A stretch of 64,000 nt of DNA, from assembly GCA_951799425.1 (NCBI GenBank), contig OX637394.1:29362001-29426000 (forward strand), in the 5' to 3' direction. Below the pieces are notes generated by a model. The model saw nothing but the letters and a program-made list of their open reading frames with translations, did not search any database and was not told the DNA's origin. Of the stretch, positions 1 to 10,522 are shown in pieces. The translations under genes and the position numbers were made by a program. This DNA is from Ilex aquifolium (Eukaryota > Streptophyta > Magnoliopsida > Aquifoliales > Aquifoliaceae). Each line of letters opens with the position of its first letter. Within the stretch, counting starts at the first letter, position 1.

Positions 1-337
1 AGGGCAAGCATTTTTTGTGCCCTTGTCAGGGAAGCTAACGGTAATCTAAGGTGATAGAGAGGTATTCAGGTAGGTCTTGTGATTTTCACCACGAGCCCAG
101 GTGCGTACCTCTGTTGTAATTAATTTCTTGCTTTCTTACAATTTTAATTTTTAGTTTTAGTAGATTTGCATATGTGGTAGAGACCAAGCAGACTGACTTG
201 TTAGACTTAAGACAGGACTTACCAACAATTGTAGGTATGGCTGCCCAGAATAACAACAATGACCAAAAGAGTTTGTTGACATGCATCATTCCATTCAGAA
301 GAGACATCTTAACATAGGAGATTACACATTGGTCTTG
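1..337 (+). mobile_element. Athila-type LTR end, primer site and leader (fragment)
   Basis: The first ten bases end in CAAGCA, the 3' end seen on other Athila-type LTRs here. A decayed tRNA-Asp-like primer site follows at about 15-32. The leader around 80-110 (TCTTGTGATTTTCACCAC) matches the leaders after the primer sites at 11919 and 29107. The rest to 337 is unassigned A/T-rich leader or gag-start sequence with no coding signal. The piece stops where antisense pol sequence begins, so it is a truncated plus-strand fossil whose LTR lies outside the window. Confidence 0.6.
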
Positions 338-753
338 AAATGAGACTAAAGTCCCGAATGAATCTTCTGTAGAACCCAGAATGACCTAAAAATGACATCA
401 CATATTTGACAGTCCTAGGTGGTGGAAGGTTTCCAATCAAATCAATTTTAGTTTTGTCCACTTTGATCCCCTTTAGATGAGACTGCGTGCCAAGACAATT
501 TCATGTGTCCCCATAAAATGACACTTTTCCCAGTTCAAGACAAGGTTTGTCTCCTCACACTGTGTGGGGAATTTTTCCAAGTTGTTTAGACATAACTTAA
601 GTGATTCGCCATAAATAGAAAAGTCATCCATAAAGACATCCAAAAATTGATCCACCATTTCTCTAAAAATGGTTAACATGAAATGTTTAAATATGGCAGG
701 AGCATTGTACAATCCAAATGACAATCTTTTATAGACAAAAGTGCCAAAGGGAC
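338..753 (-). pseudogene. Athila-type pol, RT fragment (element J, left half)
   Basis: Read on the minus strand this encodes reverse transcriptase palm sequence, with FMDDFSIYG as the YXDD-type catalytic motif and NLVLNWEKCHFM downstream, both typical of the Athila branch of Ty3/gypsy. The closest relative in the window is the RT of element E near 39400-39950. The fragment ends at 753 against the first base of a TGATGAG LTR. Its continuation is found 26 kb away at 26864. It is a broken fossil and, with its partner, the oldest layer in the left half of the window. Confidence 0.75.
749..753. repeat. Target-site duplication GGGAC, left copy
   Basis: GGGAC precedes the LTR start at 754. The same five bases follow the LTR end at 26863, and antisense RT sequence of J resumes there. 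They mark the insertion of element D into J. Confidence 0.6.
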
Positions 754-1932
754 TGATGAGCAGGTAATATTGCATATTTAGTGGTCTCATTACATGCTTT
801 TTGACTCAACTTTGCATTTAATTACTTAGAGTTAGTCGAATTTGTGAATAATGTGAAAATTTTGATGTTGCAGGTAATCATAGGGTAAATGATGGTTTTC
901 GGAACCTTGTAACTGTAAAACCCAAGAAAATTTAAAGTAAGTTCAATAAGAGTGTACGAAACTAAATTCGGGATGAGATTTAATTGATTTGGGATTAAAT
1001 TGGACCAAACAAAAGAGGAACATGCACATACGCTTCAAGAGGTAGGATTCTTTTCCTAACTAGGTTTATTTTAAACCTAGGGTGGTATATGGAATGGGTA
1101 GCACGATTAGAGATGAAATCTCTAGTTTAAGTATACTCCTAGTGTAACTAGAGTATGGAAATGGGTGTAGAAACATGTTGAATCAATTTTGCATAAACTT
1201 TACATTTTGTGTATGGATGCTATTTCTTTTGAAGTTTAAACTTTTTCGTACAGTAATACAAGTTCATGTTTGATTTCATTTCCATGTGTTTTTCTTTCAT
1301 GTTTGTTCTTGGCTTTATTATGAGTAGCTAAACCTTTAGTTAACTAATCCAAGAGGGATTTCCTCTTGGGTGTGTGGAATCGACTCTCTTTCATTCTTCC
1401 TCGTAGTATAAAGTGTTTGGTTTGACTAGGTTGAGTGCGGATGAATGTGGTTGTAGGCTTTTGATACACTGTAGACTGGTCACGAGGTATGCTCTTGTCC
1501 AAGCAACTACATTCATCTCTCACTTCTTACGAATCAATCAAACACCTAGGCACCATTGGTTGAATGGAATGAATTGATTAGGCATACCCATTGGAATGAA
1601 CACAATGGATTAACCAACCCTCTTTTTACTTGCATATTTCTCAAAACACAAACCACCAAACTTCGAATCACAATATTTTTCATTTTTCCCTTTCACAAAT
1701 CACTTTCGAAAACACTTCACATTTCCTTCCCTGAGGAGATGACCTTGGAATACCATTCCAAGTAAAACACGACACTATAAGTCTCTCTACACTTAGGGAA
1801 CATTTTTACATATTCACACACGTTTTTGTTCATCCACAAACAATTTCCCCACATCTTGCATGAGCTTGAGTGAGAGTGACACTCACCCTTCATTATAAGC
1901 CATACACATAATCGGGTTCGTGTGGGAAGCAT
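754..1932 (+). mobile_element. Left LTR of Athila-type element D
   Basis: Starts TGATGAGCAGGTAATATTGC and contains the blocks common to the Athila-type LTRs here: the 'GAGTAGCTAA' block near 1321, the 'CACGAGGTATGC' block near 1480, the 'TTCCCTGAGGAGACGACCTTGGAATA'-like block near 1730 (shortened here) and 'AAGCCATACACATAATCGGG' near 1900. It has no palindrome cluster of the type seen in the other subfamilies. It runs directly into a CRM-like LTR at 1933. The matching right-hand LTR end is 26397-26863. Confidence 0.65.
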
Positions 1933-2688
1933 TGATGGGAACCAAGGTGGGCCTACTCTTAAAGATCCTTTACAAGTTCCAGATGGGCCAATTACAAGAT
2001 CAAGAGCCAAGAAGATCAAGGAAGCAATGCAAGGATTGGTGCAATCCACCTAGGATGAAGTTAGCAAGAGCCCAACACTCAAGATGGGCTTGAAAGAAGG
2101 AGAGCCAGTTTTGATCCACTTGATCCAAGCTGTGGAAGACATGACTTAGAGATAGGGCCTGTTGTTGTTAAGGCTTTCAATTTTTTTAAAGGATTTTTAT
2201 TATTAGTTTAGAATAAGTGGGCTTGAGGATGCTTAGCCCACATATGTCTTATTGAAGTTACTGTAGCGAGACACTGTTCATGCTACAGTCCCCCAACACT
2301 ATTCACTCAAGGGCATTTTTGAGAGAAAGGATCACAAATTTTAGTCTAGGGTTTTATCATGTTTTGGGAAGGGTATTTAAAGGATGTAACCAGCCACTTC
2401 AAGAGGGCAGACAATATTGAATTTTAATTGTGAGTTGAGTTTACTCTTGTTCTTGATTGAACTTTTGAACTTATCAAAGGTAAATCACAATCTTTGTGAC
2501 GTTCCTCCTTGTAATTTGGGTTCTTGAGACGGGTTCTTCAACGGGTCTAGATTTTAATATAATCTAGGTTCTTGAAACGAGTTCTCAACGGGTCTAGATT
2601 CGCCATCCATAGACTTGAGTTGGCTTTCTTGGGTGTTTTTCCAATATCGTTGTTGGGTCTCAAAGCAAGTCGATTGGGGTTCACATCA
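1933..2688 (+). mobile_element. 5' LTR of CRM-like element B
   Basis: 756 bp with ends TGATGGGAACC...GGTTCACATCA, so the terminal inverted repeat is TGATG/CATCA. The first 150 bases are open on the plus strand and encode GPITRSRAKKIKEAMQG, the polyprotein C-terminal signature of this group, so pol reads into the 3' LTR. The core promoter is GGTATTTAAAGG near 2371-2383. An initiator-Met primer site follows two bases after the LTR. The same LTR family forms the solo LTRs at 43107 and 44598 and part of the mosaic at 10523. Confidence 0.85.
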
Positions 2689-2690
2689 TA

Positions 2691-2703
2691 TGGTATCAGA
2701 GCA
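2691..2703 (+). other. Primer-binding site, tRNA-iMet type
   Basis: TGGTATCAGAGCA starts two bases after the LTR. It is complementary to the 3' end of plant initiator methionine tRNA and is usual for chromoviruses. Confidence 0.85.
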
Positions 2704-3368
2704 AGGTTTCCAATCAGGTCATATTCTATCCTTTTATTTCTTGCATATTTAATTCTAGGGCTTCATTGTTCTAGGGATACAAAAAAAAAAGAAGAAGAAG
2801 GGCTGCCGAAATTCTTAGGGTTTTGTGAGGTTGCCGAAAATTTCATTGTTCTAGGGTTTGAGTTATTGTTAGGGTTTTTTCAATTGTTTCTTATTTAGTT
2901 TGTGATCAAATTAGTTGGTGAAAAAAAAAATTCATCCAAAAAAAAAAAGAAAAAAAAGAGGAGAAAATCTGAAAATATATTTTTTTGAGCTTTATCTTCA
3001 AAGGGGCTGCATACATCATTATAGTTGGTATCTTGTCTTATAATTACTCTCTCATTCGTATAATTTTCTTGATTCTCGTGTCATTTTATTCCTTCCTTGT
3101 TTCTCTTGTTCTTGTTTCTTGGCTTTAATTACTAGTTGGGATTAAACAAGGTTGCATTGTCTTGACTGAGTTCAATTAGTTCTTAAAGAACTTGAGTGGG
3201 AAAACTCTTGAGATAAAAGGCAAGAGAGTGTGAGACTATTATCGGGAAAAATCCAATTAAGAGTGAAACATGAGCGGAGTGTCATTATTTGGGTGTAAAC
3301 ACGTAAGGGAGTGTGTGAGGTTTTTTTTTTTTAATACCACTAACATTCTTTTTGTGCAGCACATTACA
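2704..3368 (+). other. Leader of element B
   Basis: Untranslated leader between primer site and gag. It is T-rich with an A-rich stretch at 2920-2960 and a short T run near 3320. I see no coding signal. The homologous leaders of C1 (33037-33983) and C2 (52416-53182) have similar composition. Confidence 0.5.
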
Positions 3369-4450
3369 ATGTCTCAACGAAGTGGCTCATCACCAAGGGG
3401 GATGACCGATAACCCATTCTTTACGTTGCAGGCCATGCAACAACAATTTGACTGGTTGAACTTGGTGTTGGGGGAAGTGAGGGAGAGGATTGATCATCAA
3501 GAAGCAGCGATTAGAAATTTGCAAGGTGGGAGAGATAGGAGGCGACGTGAGCCTAGGGTTGAAAATGAAAATGAGAATGAAGGAGATGGTGAGGATGAAG
3601 AAGACCTAACATCTGAAATTGGGTCGGGTAGACATCGTAGAGTTAGGCGTGAAAGAGGATTTGAGGGGAACCTAAGGGGTCGGGATGGTGTAGATAGAGA
3701 CCGTGGGAGTATCAAAATGAAAATACCATCTTTCCAAGGTAGAATTGACCCTGAGGTTTATCTAGAGTGGGAGAAAAAAATAGAGTTTGTGTTTGATTGT
3801 CATAATTACTCTGAGGAGAAGAAAGTGAAGTTGGCGGTAATTGAGCTCACTGATTATGCTATTATTTGGTGGGATCAATTAGTGACCAATAGGAGGAGGA
3901 ATTATGAGAGGCCTGTCGAGACATGGGGAGAGTTGAAAACTCTCATGAGGCAGAGATTTGTACCTAGCCGCTACTATAGGGACCTTTACCAAAAACTCCA
4001 AAATCTTACACAAGGGTCTAGGAGTGTAGAGGATTACCATAAGGAGATGGAGGTGGCGATGATTCGGGCTAATGTAGAGGAGGACTGGGAGGCCACCATG
4101 GCTAGATTTTTGAGTGGATTGAATAGAGAAATAGCCAATGTAGTTGAATTGCAGCATTATGTGGAGACAGACGACATGGTGCACATGGCTATGAAGGTGG
4201 AGAGACAGTTAAAGGGAAAAGGGACAGCAAGGTACACTTCGATTTCTAGCACTACTTGGAAATCAAAGTGGGATAGGAATGACCCAGCTGACGCAAAGAC
4301 AAAAACCAAACCACCTAAAGGAAAAGATGAGGGAACTAGCAACAAACCCAAGGTAGAACCTCAACCTTCATGGAATAGAGATATTAAATGCTTCAAGTGT
4401 TTGGGTTCAGGACACATCGCTTCTCAATGTCCAAACATGCGGGTGATGAT
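3369..4450 (+). pseudogene. gag of CRM-like element B
   Basis: Starts at MSQRSGSSPRG. An earlier in-frame ATG at 3270 lies in leader-like sequence, so 3369 is preferred. In order: a coiled-coil-prone N-terminus (LQAMQQQFDWLNLV), an acidic/basic charged linker, the retrotransposon gag core (IPSFQGRIDPEVYLEWEKKI through YYRDLYQKLQNLTQGSRSVE), and a CCHC knuckle CFKCLGSGHIASQC at 4389-4430. It would form the nucleocapsid in the cytoplasm. This is the best preserved part of B; the element as a whole is broken. C1 and C2 gags are clear relatives from another subfamily. Confidence 0.85.
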
Positions 4451-4559
4451 TATGCGTGACAATGGGGAGCTGATGACTGAGAGTGAGGATGAAAAAGATG
4501 AGGTGCCCGAGTTGGTTGATGCTAGTGATGATGATGGACTGGTATACGCCATGACATGT

Positions 4560-5013
4560 GAGTCTCTTGTTGTCAGGCGTGCTCTCAATACACACATTAA
4601 GGTGAATGATGCGGAGCAACAGAGAGAGAACATTTTCCATACTAGATGCCACATCAACAACAAGATATGTAGTATGATCATTGATGGGGGGGAGTTGTAC
4701 TAATGTGGCTAGCACTACTTTGGTTGAGAAATTGAATTTACCTACCTTAAAACACTCTCGACCATACAAATTGCAGTGGTTGAATGATTGTGGGGAGGTT
4801 AGAGTGGATAGACAAGTGTTAGTTACTTTTTCAATTGGGAAGTATCAGGATATGTTAGTTATTTTGTTGGGGAGGTCGTGGCAGTATGATAGGAGGGTGA
4901 CACATGATGGGTTCAAGAACATATACAGCTTTGTAAAGGAGGGCAAAACAATCAAGCTTGCTCCTTTAACTCCAAGCCAGGTCTATGAGGACCAACTGAA
5001 ACTGAAAAAATGA
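4560..5013 (+). pseudogene. Aspartic protease of element B
   Basis: Contains FHTRCHINNKICSMIIDGG followed by TNVASTTLVEKLNLPT, the retropepsin active-site region of CRM-like elements, then a conserved stretch through RVTHDGFKNIYSF. In the family it cleaves the gag-pol polyprotein. C1 carries the same segment at 31380-31911 on the minus strand. It is a fossil, broken together with the rest of pol. Confidence 0.75.
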
Positions 5014-5240
5014 GAGTGATAAAAAAGAAAGTGTGAAAATGAGAGTGATCAAAAAAGAAATAGTGAGAGATTGAGCAAAAAAGAAAGTGTGTGTGAAAAT
5101 GAGCAAAAAAGAAAGACTGAAAAAGAAAGTAGAGAGGTGGCTAAGAGTAAAGAAAAAAGAGTGAAGCCACGAACGAGAAAAAGAAAGAGTATGCTGAGAG
5201 AAAAGCTATGCAAGAGAGAGTGAGGTTAAGAGGGCTTTCT
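5014..5240 (+). repeat. Purine-rich protease-RT linker
   Basis: Low-complexity A/G-rich tract with imperfect repeats of GAGAGTGATAAAAAAGAAAG-like units. It encodes Lys/Glu/Ser-rich linker sequence between protease and reverse transcriptase. The counterpart in C1 lies around 31190-31360. The repeats probably change length by replication slippage. Confidence 0.6.
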
Positions 5241-6030
5241 TTGCAGATCGCCCTATGATTTTTCTTGTCTATAAAGAGTCTTATCTTAATCTTGATGAAA
5301 CTAACCATTCTTTTCCTAGTTTGGCTATTTCTTTGTTGCAGGAGTTTGAGGATGTATTCCCAGAGGAGATGCCTAATGAGTTGCCACCCATTAGAGGCAT
5401 TGAGCACCAGATTGATTATGTGCCCGGAGCTGCTATTCCAAACCGACCCGCCTGTAGGAGTAATCTAGAGTAGACAAAGGAGCTTCAAAGGCAAGTTGAG
5501 GATTGGATGAGCAAGGGGTACGTGAGGGAGAGCATGAGCTCATGTGCAGTACCAGTGCTACTAGTGCCAAAGAAGGATGGGACGTGGAGGATGTGCATTG
5601 ATTGCAGGGCAAGTTTGTGGTTGTGTATTTTGATGATATCCTAGTGTACAACAAGGACTTAAATGAACATATTGAGCATTTGAGATATGTGTTTGATGTG
5701 TTGAGATGTGAAAAGTTGTATGCTAATTTCAAGAAATGTACCTTTTGCATGGAAAAAGTTGTTTTTCTTGGCTATGTTGTTAGTACAAAAGGTATTGAGG
5801 TGGATGAAGAGAAGGTCAAGGCCATCAAGGAGTGGCCAACGCCAAAGAGCATCACTGAGGTAAGAAGCTTTCATGGCTTAGCTAGCTTTTATCTGTGTTT
5901 TCTTAAAGACTTTAGCACCATTGCTACACCACTCACTGAAGTCATTAAAAAGAATGTTGAGTTTCATTGGGGGCAAACCAAGAGAATGCTTTTGCCACTA
6001 TTAAATAAAGGTTGTGCTCTGCACCTGTGC
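5241..6030 (+). pseudogene. Reverse transcriptase of element B
   Basis: Begins with the CRM/chromovirus entry EEMPNELPPIRGIEHQIDYV, then [17 protein letters not shown], the catalytic box [13 protein letters not shown], and the connection KEWPTPKSITEVRSFHGLASFY. The last motif is very close to what I recall for CRM-clade RTs, and this is my main reason for the clade call. In the family it copies element RNA into cDNA. The domain is a broken fossil, with at least a few breaks across pol. Confidence 0.75.
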
Positions 6031-6363
6031 TAGCATTACTTGATTTTAACAAAGCTTTTGAGATTGAATGTGATGCCTCAGGAATAGGGATCGGAGCGGT
6101 TTTGATGCAGGATAGGCGGCCCATAGCCTTCTTCAGTAAGAAGCTAAGTGGGGCGTCACTGAATTACCCTACTTATGACAAAGAGCTTTATGCTCTTGTT
6201 TGTGCATTAGAGACTTGGTAGCACTACCTGTGGCCTTGGGAATTTGTGATCCACACCGATTATGAATCATTGAAGCATCTCAAGGGTCAAGGTAAGTTTA
6301 ATAAAAGGCATGCTCGATGGATGGAATACATTGTTGCTGATGCTTTATCGTGGAGGTATGTAC
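6031..6363 (+). pseudogene. RNase H of element B
   Basis: Shows [40 protein letters not shown] and [15 protein letters not shown], the standard Ty3/gypsy RNase H blocks with the DASG aspartate. It ends near [10 protein letters not shown]. In the family it degrades the RNA strand of the RNA-DNA hybrid. Fossil, within the broken pol. Confidence 0.75.
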
Positions 6364-6898
6364 TTCATACTTCTATGAGTGCTAAAATGCTTGGGTTTGA
6401 ATATGTGAAAGACCTGTATGCCGATGACGTTCACTTTTCTAATGTGTACATGGCATGTGATAAGGCAGCATTTGGTAAGTTTTACAAGCATGATGGTTAC
6501 TTGTTTCAAGAAAGCAAACTTTGTGTGCCAAGTTGTTCTATGCGTGAGTTATTGTTGCGTGAGGCACATGGTGGGGGATTAATGGGACACTTTGGTGTCA
6601 AGAAAACTTTAGACATTTTGCATGAACATTTCTTTTGGCCTGAGATGAAGAGAGATGTCAATCGCATTTTTGGCAGGTGCATTACATGTAGAAAGGCCAA
6701 ATCTAAAGTTTTGCCACCTGGGTTGTATACACCCTTACCCGTTTCTAGTGAGCCATGGGTCGACATATCTATGGACTTTGTTTTGGGGCTGCCTAGGACA
6801 AAAAGGGGTAGTGATTCTATTTTTGTGGTTGTGGATAGATTTAGTAAGATGACACATTTCATTCCATGCCATAAAATAGATGATGCCACAAACATAGC

Positions 6899-8736
6899 TG
6901 ATGAGTACAAAATATTGTATATTTGAAGGCCTCATTACATTCATTTTAACTCAACTTTTGCATATAAGTACTTAGTGTTAGCCAATTTTATGAATAATGT
7001 TGAATTTTCAATGTTGCAAGTTTTTATAGCTTAAATGATTGATTTTAGGACCTTGCAACTATGACGGATGTGTGGTGAGGGCATGGACACATTACATGAA
7101 GATTTGGAGGCTTAAAAGTGAAGAAATCAAGGAGGTATTGGTGTTTGGGAACAAAAGCACCAGCAGCCACACCATCTGGAAACAGAGCCTCGTTATTCCT
7201 CCATTTTGACCATGATCCGCTTCGAATCAGAAAAAGTTCAAAAGATGAAAGTTGTAGATCTGGATGTCTTCTGTATTGTGTCAAAATTTCAGCTCAATCG
7301 GATGGTCAGATCAAAAGTTATGCCAATTATACGAAGACTGGTCCGGAGCAGAAAAACCGTACCGGTATTCAGTACCGGTACACCGAAGCTACTGGTGTAC
7401 TCAGTACCGGTACGCCGTGCCGAACAGCCCAAAAACGCCTGCAAATCATCTCCACTTGCTTGGGGGTCCCACCTACACTTCTCCCACTTGCCCCCCAACA
7501 TTTCCTTACACATTTCCATGCCTCCCTTACACAATTAAAAGACTTTGGAGGCCATGGCATTAATGAGGATGGGAGAGAAGGGGTAGCCTGGGGGAGGATT
7601 GTCCTAGCCTGCAACACCCATCCATTCAGCCCCCTATTGATGGAGGCCTTTCACACAGCTAGGGGGGACCACCATGCACGAAATTTGAAGGCTCACTCTC
7701 CATATACTCAGCATTTTACACATTGTATTGGGGGTGGCTACCTAAGCTTAGAAAATCCAAGGAAGAAGATGATGAATAGTAGATAGAAAAGCTTAGATTT
7801 TTCCATTCTCTTCTCCATTTCAATTGTTGTAAGCTTTAATTTCTTGTAATCCTTAACTCTTGCACTTTAATCTCATCTGTGTCAAGTATATTTCAAGTTT
7901 AGTTACATGTTCTACATTTCACCATTGTTGTTTAAGTTTTCTTCATTTTCATGCTTTGAAATGGGTATTAAATATTTTTCTTCATAGTTTACGATTTCTG
8001 GCATTGAGTTAAGTTTTAATCTCCATTTCAATACCATGTCTCTTTACATATTGTATGTCTTTCCTTTATGCATGAGTAGCTAGATTTTTAGTTGGCTAAT
8101 CCAAGGGAGACCTCCTCTTGGGTGTGCCATTTCAACTCATTTTCTTTCCTCCTCTCGGTGTACGATGGTTCGATTTGACTGGGTTGGGGTGAGGACGTGG
8201 TTGTGAGTCTTTGATATCCCATAGGCATTGTCACGGGTTATGCTTGGATCCTCACCTCCCTTTAGTCCCGAGCTTCCCACGAATCAATCGTTCATCTATG
8301 CACCATTGGGGGAAGGCTTGAGTTGATTTGGTATTCCCATTGGAATGACCTCTTCAGATTAACCAACACTTGTTTTTCTTGCATTTCCATTCACAAACAC
8401 AACTACAAAACTCAAACAAAAGATTTTTCACTTTCTTTACCTTTTGCAAAATCACCTTCACACAACTTAAACTTTCCTTCCCTGAGGAGACGACCTTGGA
8501 ATACTTTTCCAAGTAAAACACCGACACACAAAAGACTCTTTGCGATTGGGGAGCACTTTTGTTCACACACCCACATTTCATTCACATTTTGTCATTCCAT
8601 TTTCCACCAATCCGTTGTTGCCTAATCTCTTGCATCACCCCGAGGGAGAGTGACACTCCCTTTCACACATAAGCCATATACACATGTCAAAGGGTGATGT
8701 TTAGGGGTTGGAAACAACAACGTTTTTACTCAATCA
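6899..8736 (+). mobile_element. Athila-type solo LTR inside the integrase of B
   Basis: 1838 bp, starts TGATGAGTACAAAATATTG and ends CAATCA, flanked by the perfect duplication ATAGC (6894-6898 and 8737-8741), so both ends are intact. No internal sequence is present, so it is the product of LTR-LTR recombination. Near 7367-7415 it has a cluster of ACCGGT-centred palindromes, two of them the ten-base GTACCGGTAC. Shared LTR blocks include 'GAGTAGCTAGATTTTTAGTTGG' near 8072 and the 'CCCTGAGGAGACGACCTTGG' block near 8482. Long open stretches inside it are not genes. Confidence 0.9.
7367..7415. promoter_or_regulatory. Palindrome cluster GTACCGGTAC in LTR
   Basis: GTACCGGTAC occurs at 7372-7381 and 7404-7413, with ACCGGTA and ACTGGTGT variants between them. 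All have CG at the dyad centre. The position is about 470-515 bases into the LTR, in the presumed U3. Confidence 0.6.
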
Positions 8737-9080
8737 ATAGCTAACTTGTTTTTCAGGGAGATAGTGTGACTCCATGGTGTACCCAGGAGTATTGTTTCTG
8801 ATAGGGATGTTAAATTCCTTAGCTACTTTTGGAAGCTGTTGTGGGGGAAATTGGGTACTAAGCTCTTATTTTCCACTACTTGTCATCCACAAACTGATGG
8901 ACAGACTGAAGTAGTTAATAGAACTTTAACTCAGCTTTTACGCACTATTGTACATAAGAATTTAAAAACTTGGAAGGATTGTTTGCCATTTATAGAGTTT
9001 GCATATAATAGGGCCATGCATACTACAACTTCATATTCTCAAGACAACTCGTCCACTAGGGATCACCTAAGGGTTTAAAG

Positions 9081-9189
9081 GCTTGTTGCCTGTGCTAAAT
9101 ACAATAGCAGAATTAGTATATGTTTATTTTTGTTTGCCTAATTTTTATATTTAGTTTGCTAGGGACTAGCAAAGAATACGTCGGGGGTG
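9081..9189 (+). mobile_element. Athila-type 3' tail with polypurine tract
   Basis: TTTGCTAGGGACTAGCAAA followed by CGGGGGTG and the LTR start matches the tail before the LTR at 21658. This is the 3' internal end of an Athila-type element otherwise lost here. It has replaced the end of element B, so the LTR that follows is preceded by a 3' tail and followed by a primer site. Recombination between neighbouring elements is a likely cause. Confidence 0.65.
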
Positions 9190-10522
9190 TGATGAGTGAT
9201 TAACAATAAATATTGCACATCATATATGCTTTTATATCCCTTTTATACTTTCTTTTGTTGTGAAATTGGGAGGAAATGCAATTAAGCAAACAATTAAAGA
9301 TGTTTCTGTGTGATTATAGATAAAGAGTTGGAAATGGTTTGAGTTAAGCCCCCATCATAGTGCTCAAAGTCAATGGAGATATGGGGGTGGCTTAACGGGA
9401 GGCTTGGAAGGTGAAGAAATCAAGAAAAAGGCAAATAAGGAGAAAACCTTTCAGATGGTTTTGCTTCGGCCTTCCAGAAGGATTTGCACACTGGAGAAGA
9501 CCTTCCGGAAGGTTTTGCTTCGACCTTCCGGATTCTAAAACTCAAGTTATCTTTCCTTGTAGGGCCCACCTTTGCTTCTCCCACACATCCCTGACATGTC
9601 ATACATCCCAGCATGCCTCCCTACACCTAGGGTTGGACTTCTGAGGAAAATGCATTTATGAGGAGGTGAGAGAAGGAGGGAGCCTAGTGGTTGCTGGGTA
9701 GGCTTGTCCTAACCTGTCCAAGCCATCAACTCACCTCCCATTGATGGGAGGCCTGCATACACAGGTTATAGGAGCCTCATGGATGAAAATGCAAAGTGAG
9801 TTACACACCATTATTCAGCATTTTAGAGAGAGAAGTTCAAGGAAGAAGACATAGTTTAGAGAGAGAATGTTTGGATTTTTGCATTTTCTTTCCCATTTCA
9901 TTTGTAGTAAGCTGTAAGACTCTTGTAATCTTCATTTATTGCACTTTAATGTCATTTATTTCAAGTGTATTTCACGTTTAGTTATGTGTCTTTGAATCTA
10001 CCATGGTTACATTTAAGTTTTTCTTCTCAAGCTTTCCAAATGGGTATTAAAATGCACTTATCTTTGTAGTTAACTTTTCTTTGCATTAATACAAGTTTTA
10101 ATCTTCATTTCATTAGCATGTCTCTTTCCATTGTGTATGTTTTTGCATTTAATATGAGTAGCTAAGTTTTTAAGTTGGCTAATCTAAGGGAGATTTCCTC
10201 TTAGGCATGCCAAATCAACTCTCCTCCATTCTTCCTCATAGTGTAAAGTTGTTTGGTTTGACTAGGTTGAGTGTGGATAGGGTTGTGAGCTTTTGATACA
10301 TTGTAGACTTGTCACGGGGTATGCTTGAGCCTACGCCTCCACATTAGTCCCTCACTTCCTACGAATCAATCAAGCACCGAGACCCCATTAGAAGAATGTT
10401 TTAAGTTGATTTGACATTCCCATTGGAATGACCCCTTTGGATTAGCCAACCTTGTTTTCATTGCATTTTAATCAAAAACTTCACTCACAAAAACACAAAT
10501 TCACAAGATTTTACACTTTTCA

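Larger units (their letters stand above)
6364..9080 (+). pseudogene. Integrase of element B, split by a solo LTR
   Basis: The N-terminal HHCC domain is visible ([16 protein letters not shown] then CITCRKAKS), followed by the start of the catalytic core ([29 protein letters not shown]). An Athila-type solo LTR occupies 6899-8736. Integrase sequence resumes at 8742 with VSDRDVKF and [15 protein letters not shown] and stops near 9080, where an Athila-type tail begins. The C-terminal chromodomain/CR region and the 3' LTR of B are not in the window. Confidence 0.75.

Noticed and set aside
3497-4769. Several antisense open stretches across gag of B
   Set aside because: They overlap well-supported gag and protease coding sequence and show no domain of their own.
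7118-7786. Open stretch of 222 codons on the plus strand
   Set aside because: It lies wholly inside the solo LTR at 6899-8736, has no domain, and the homologous part of other LTRs is not open.
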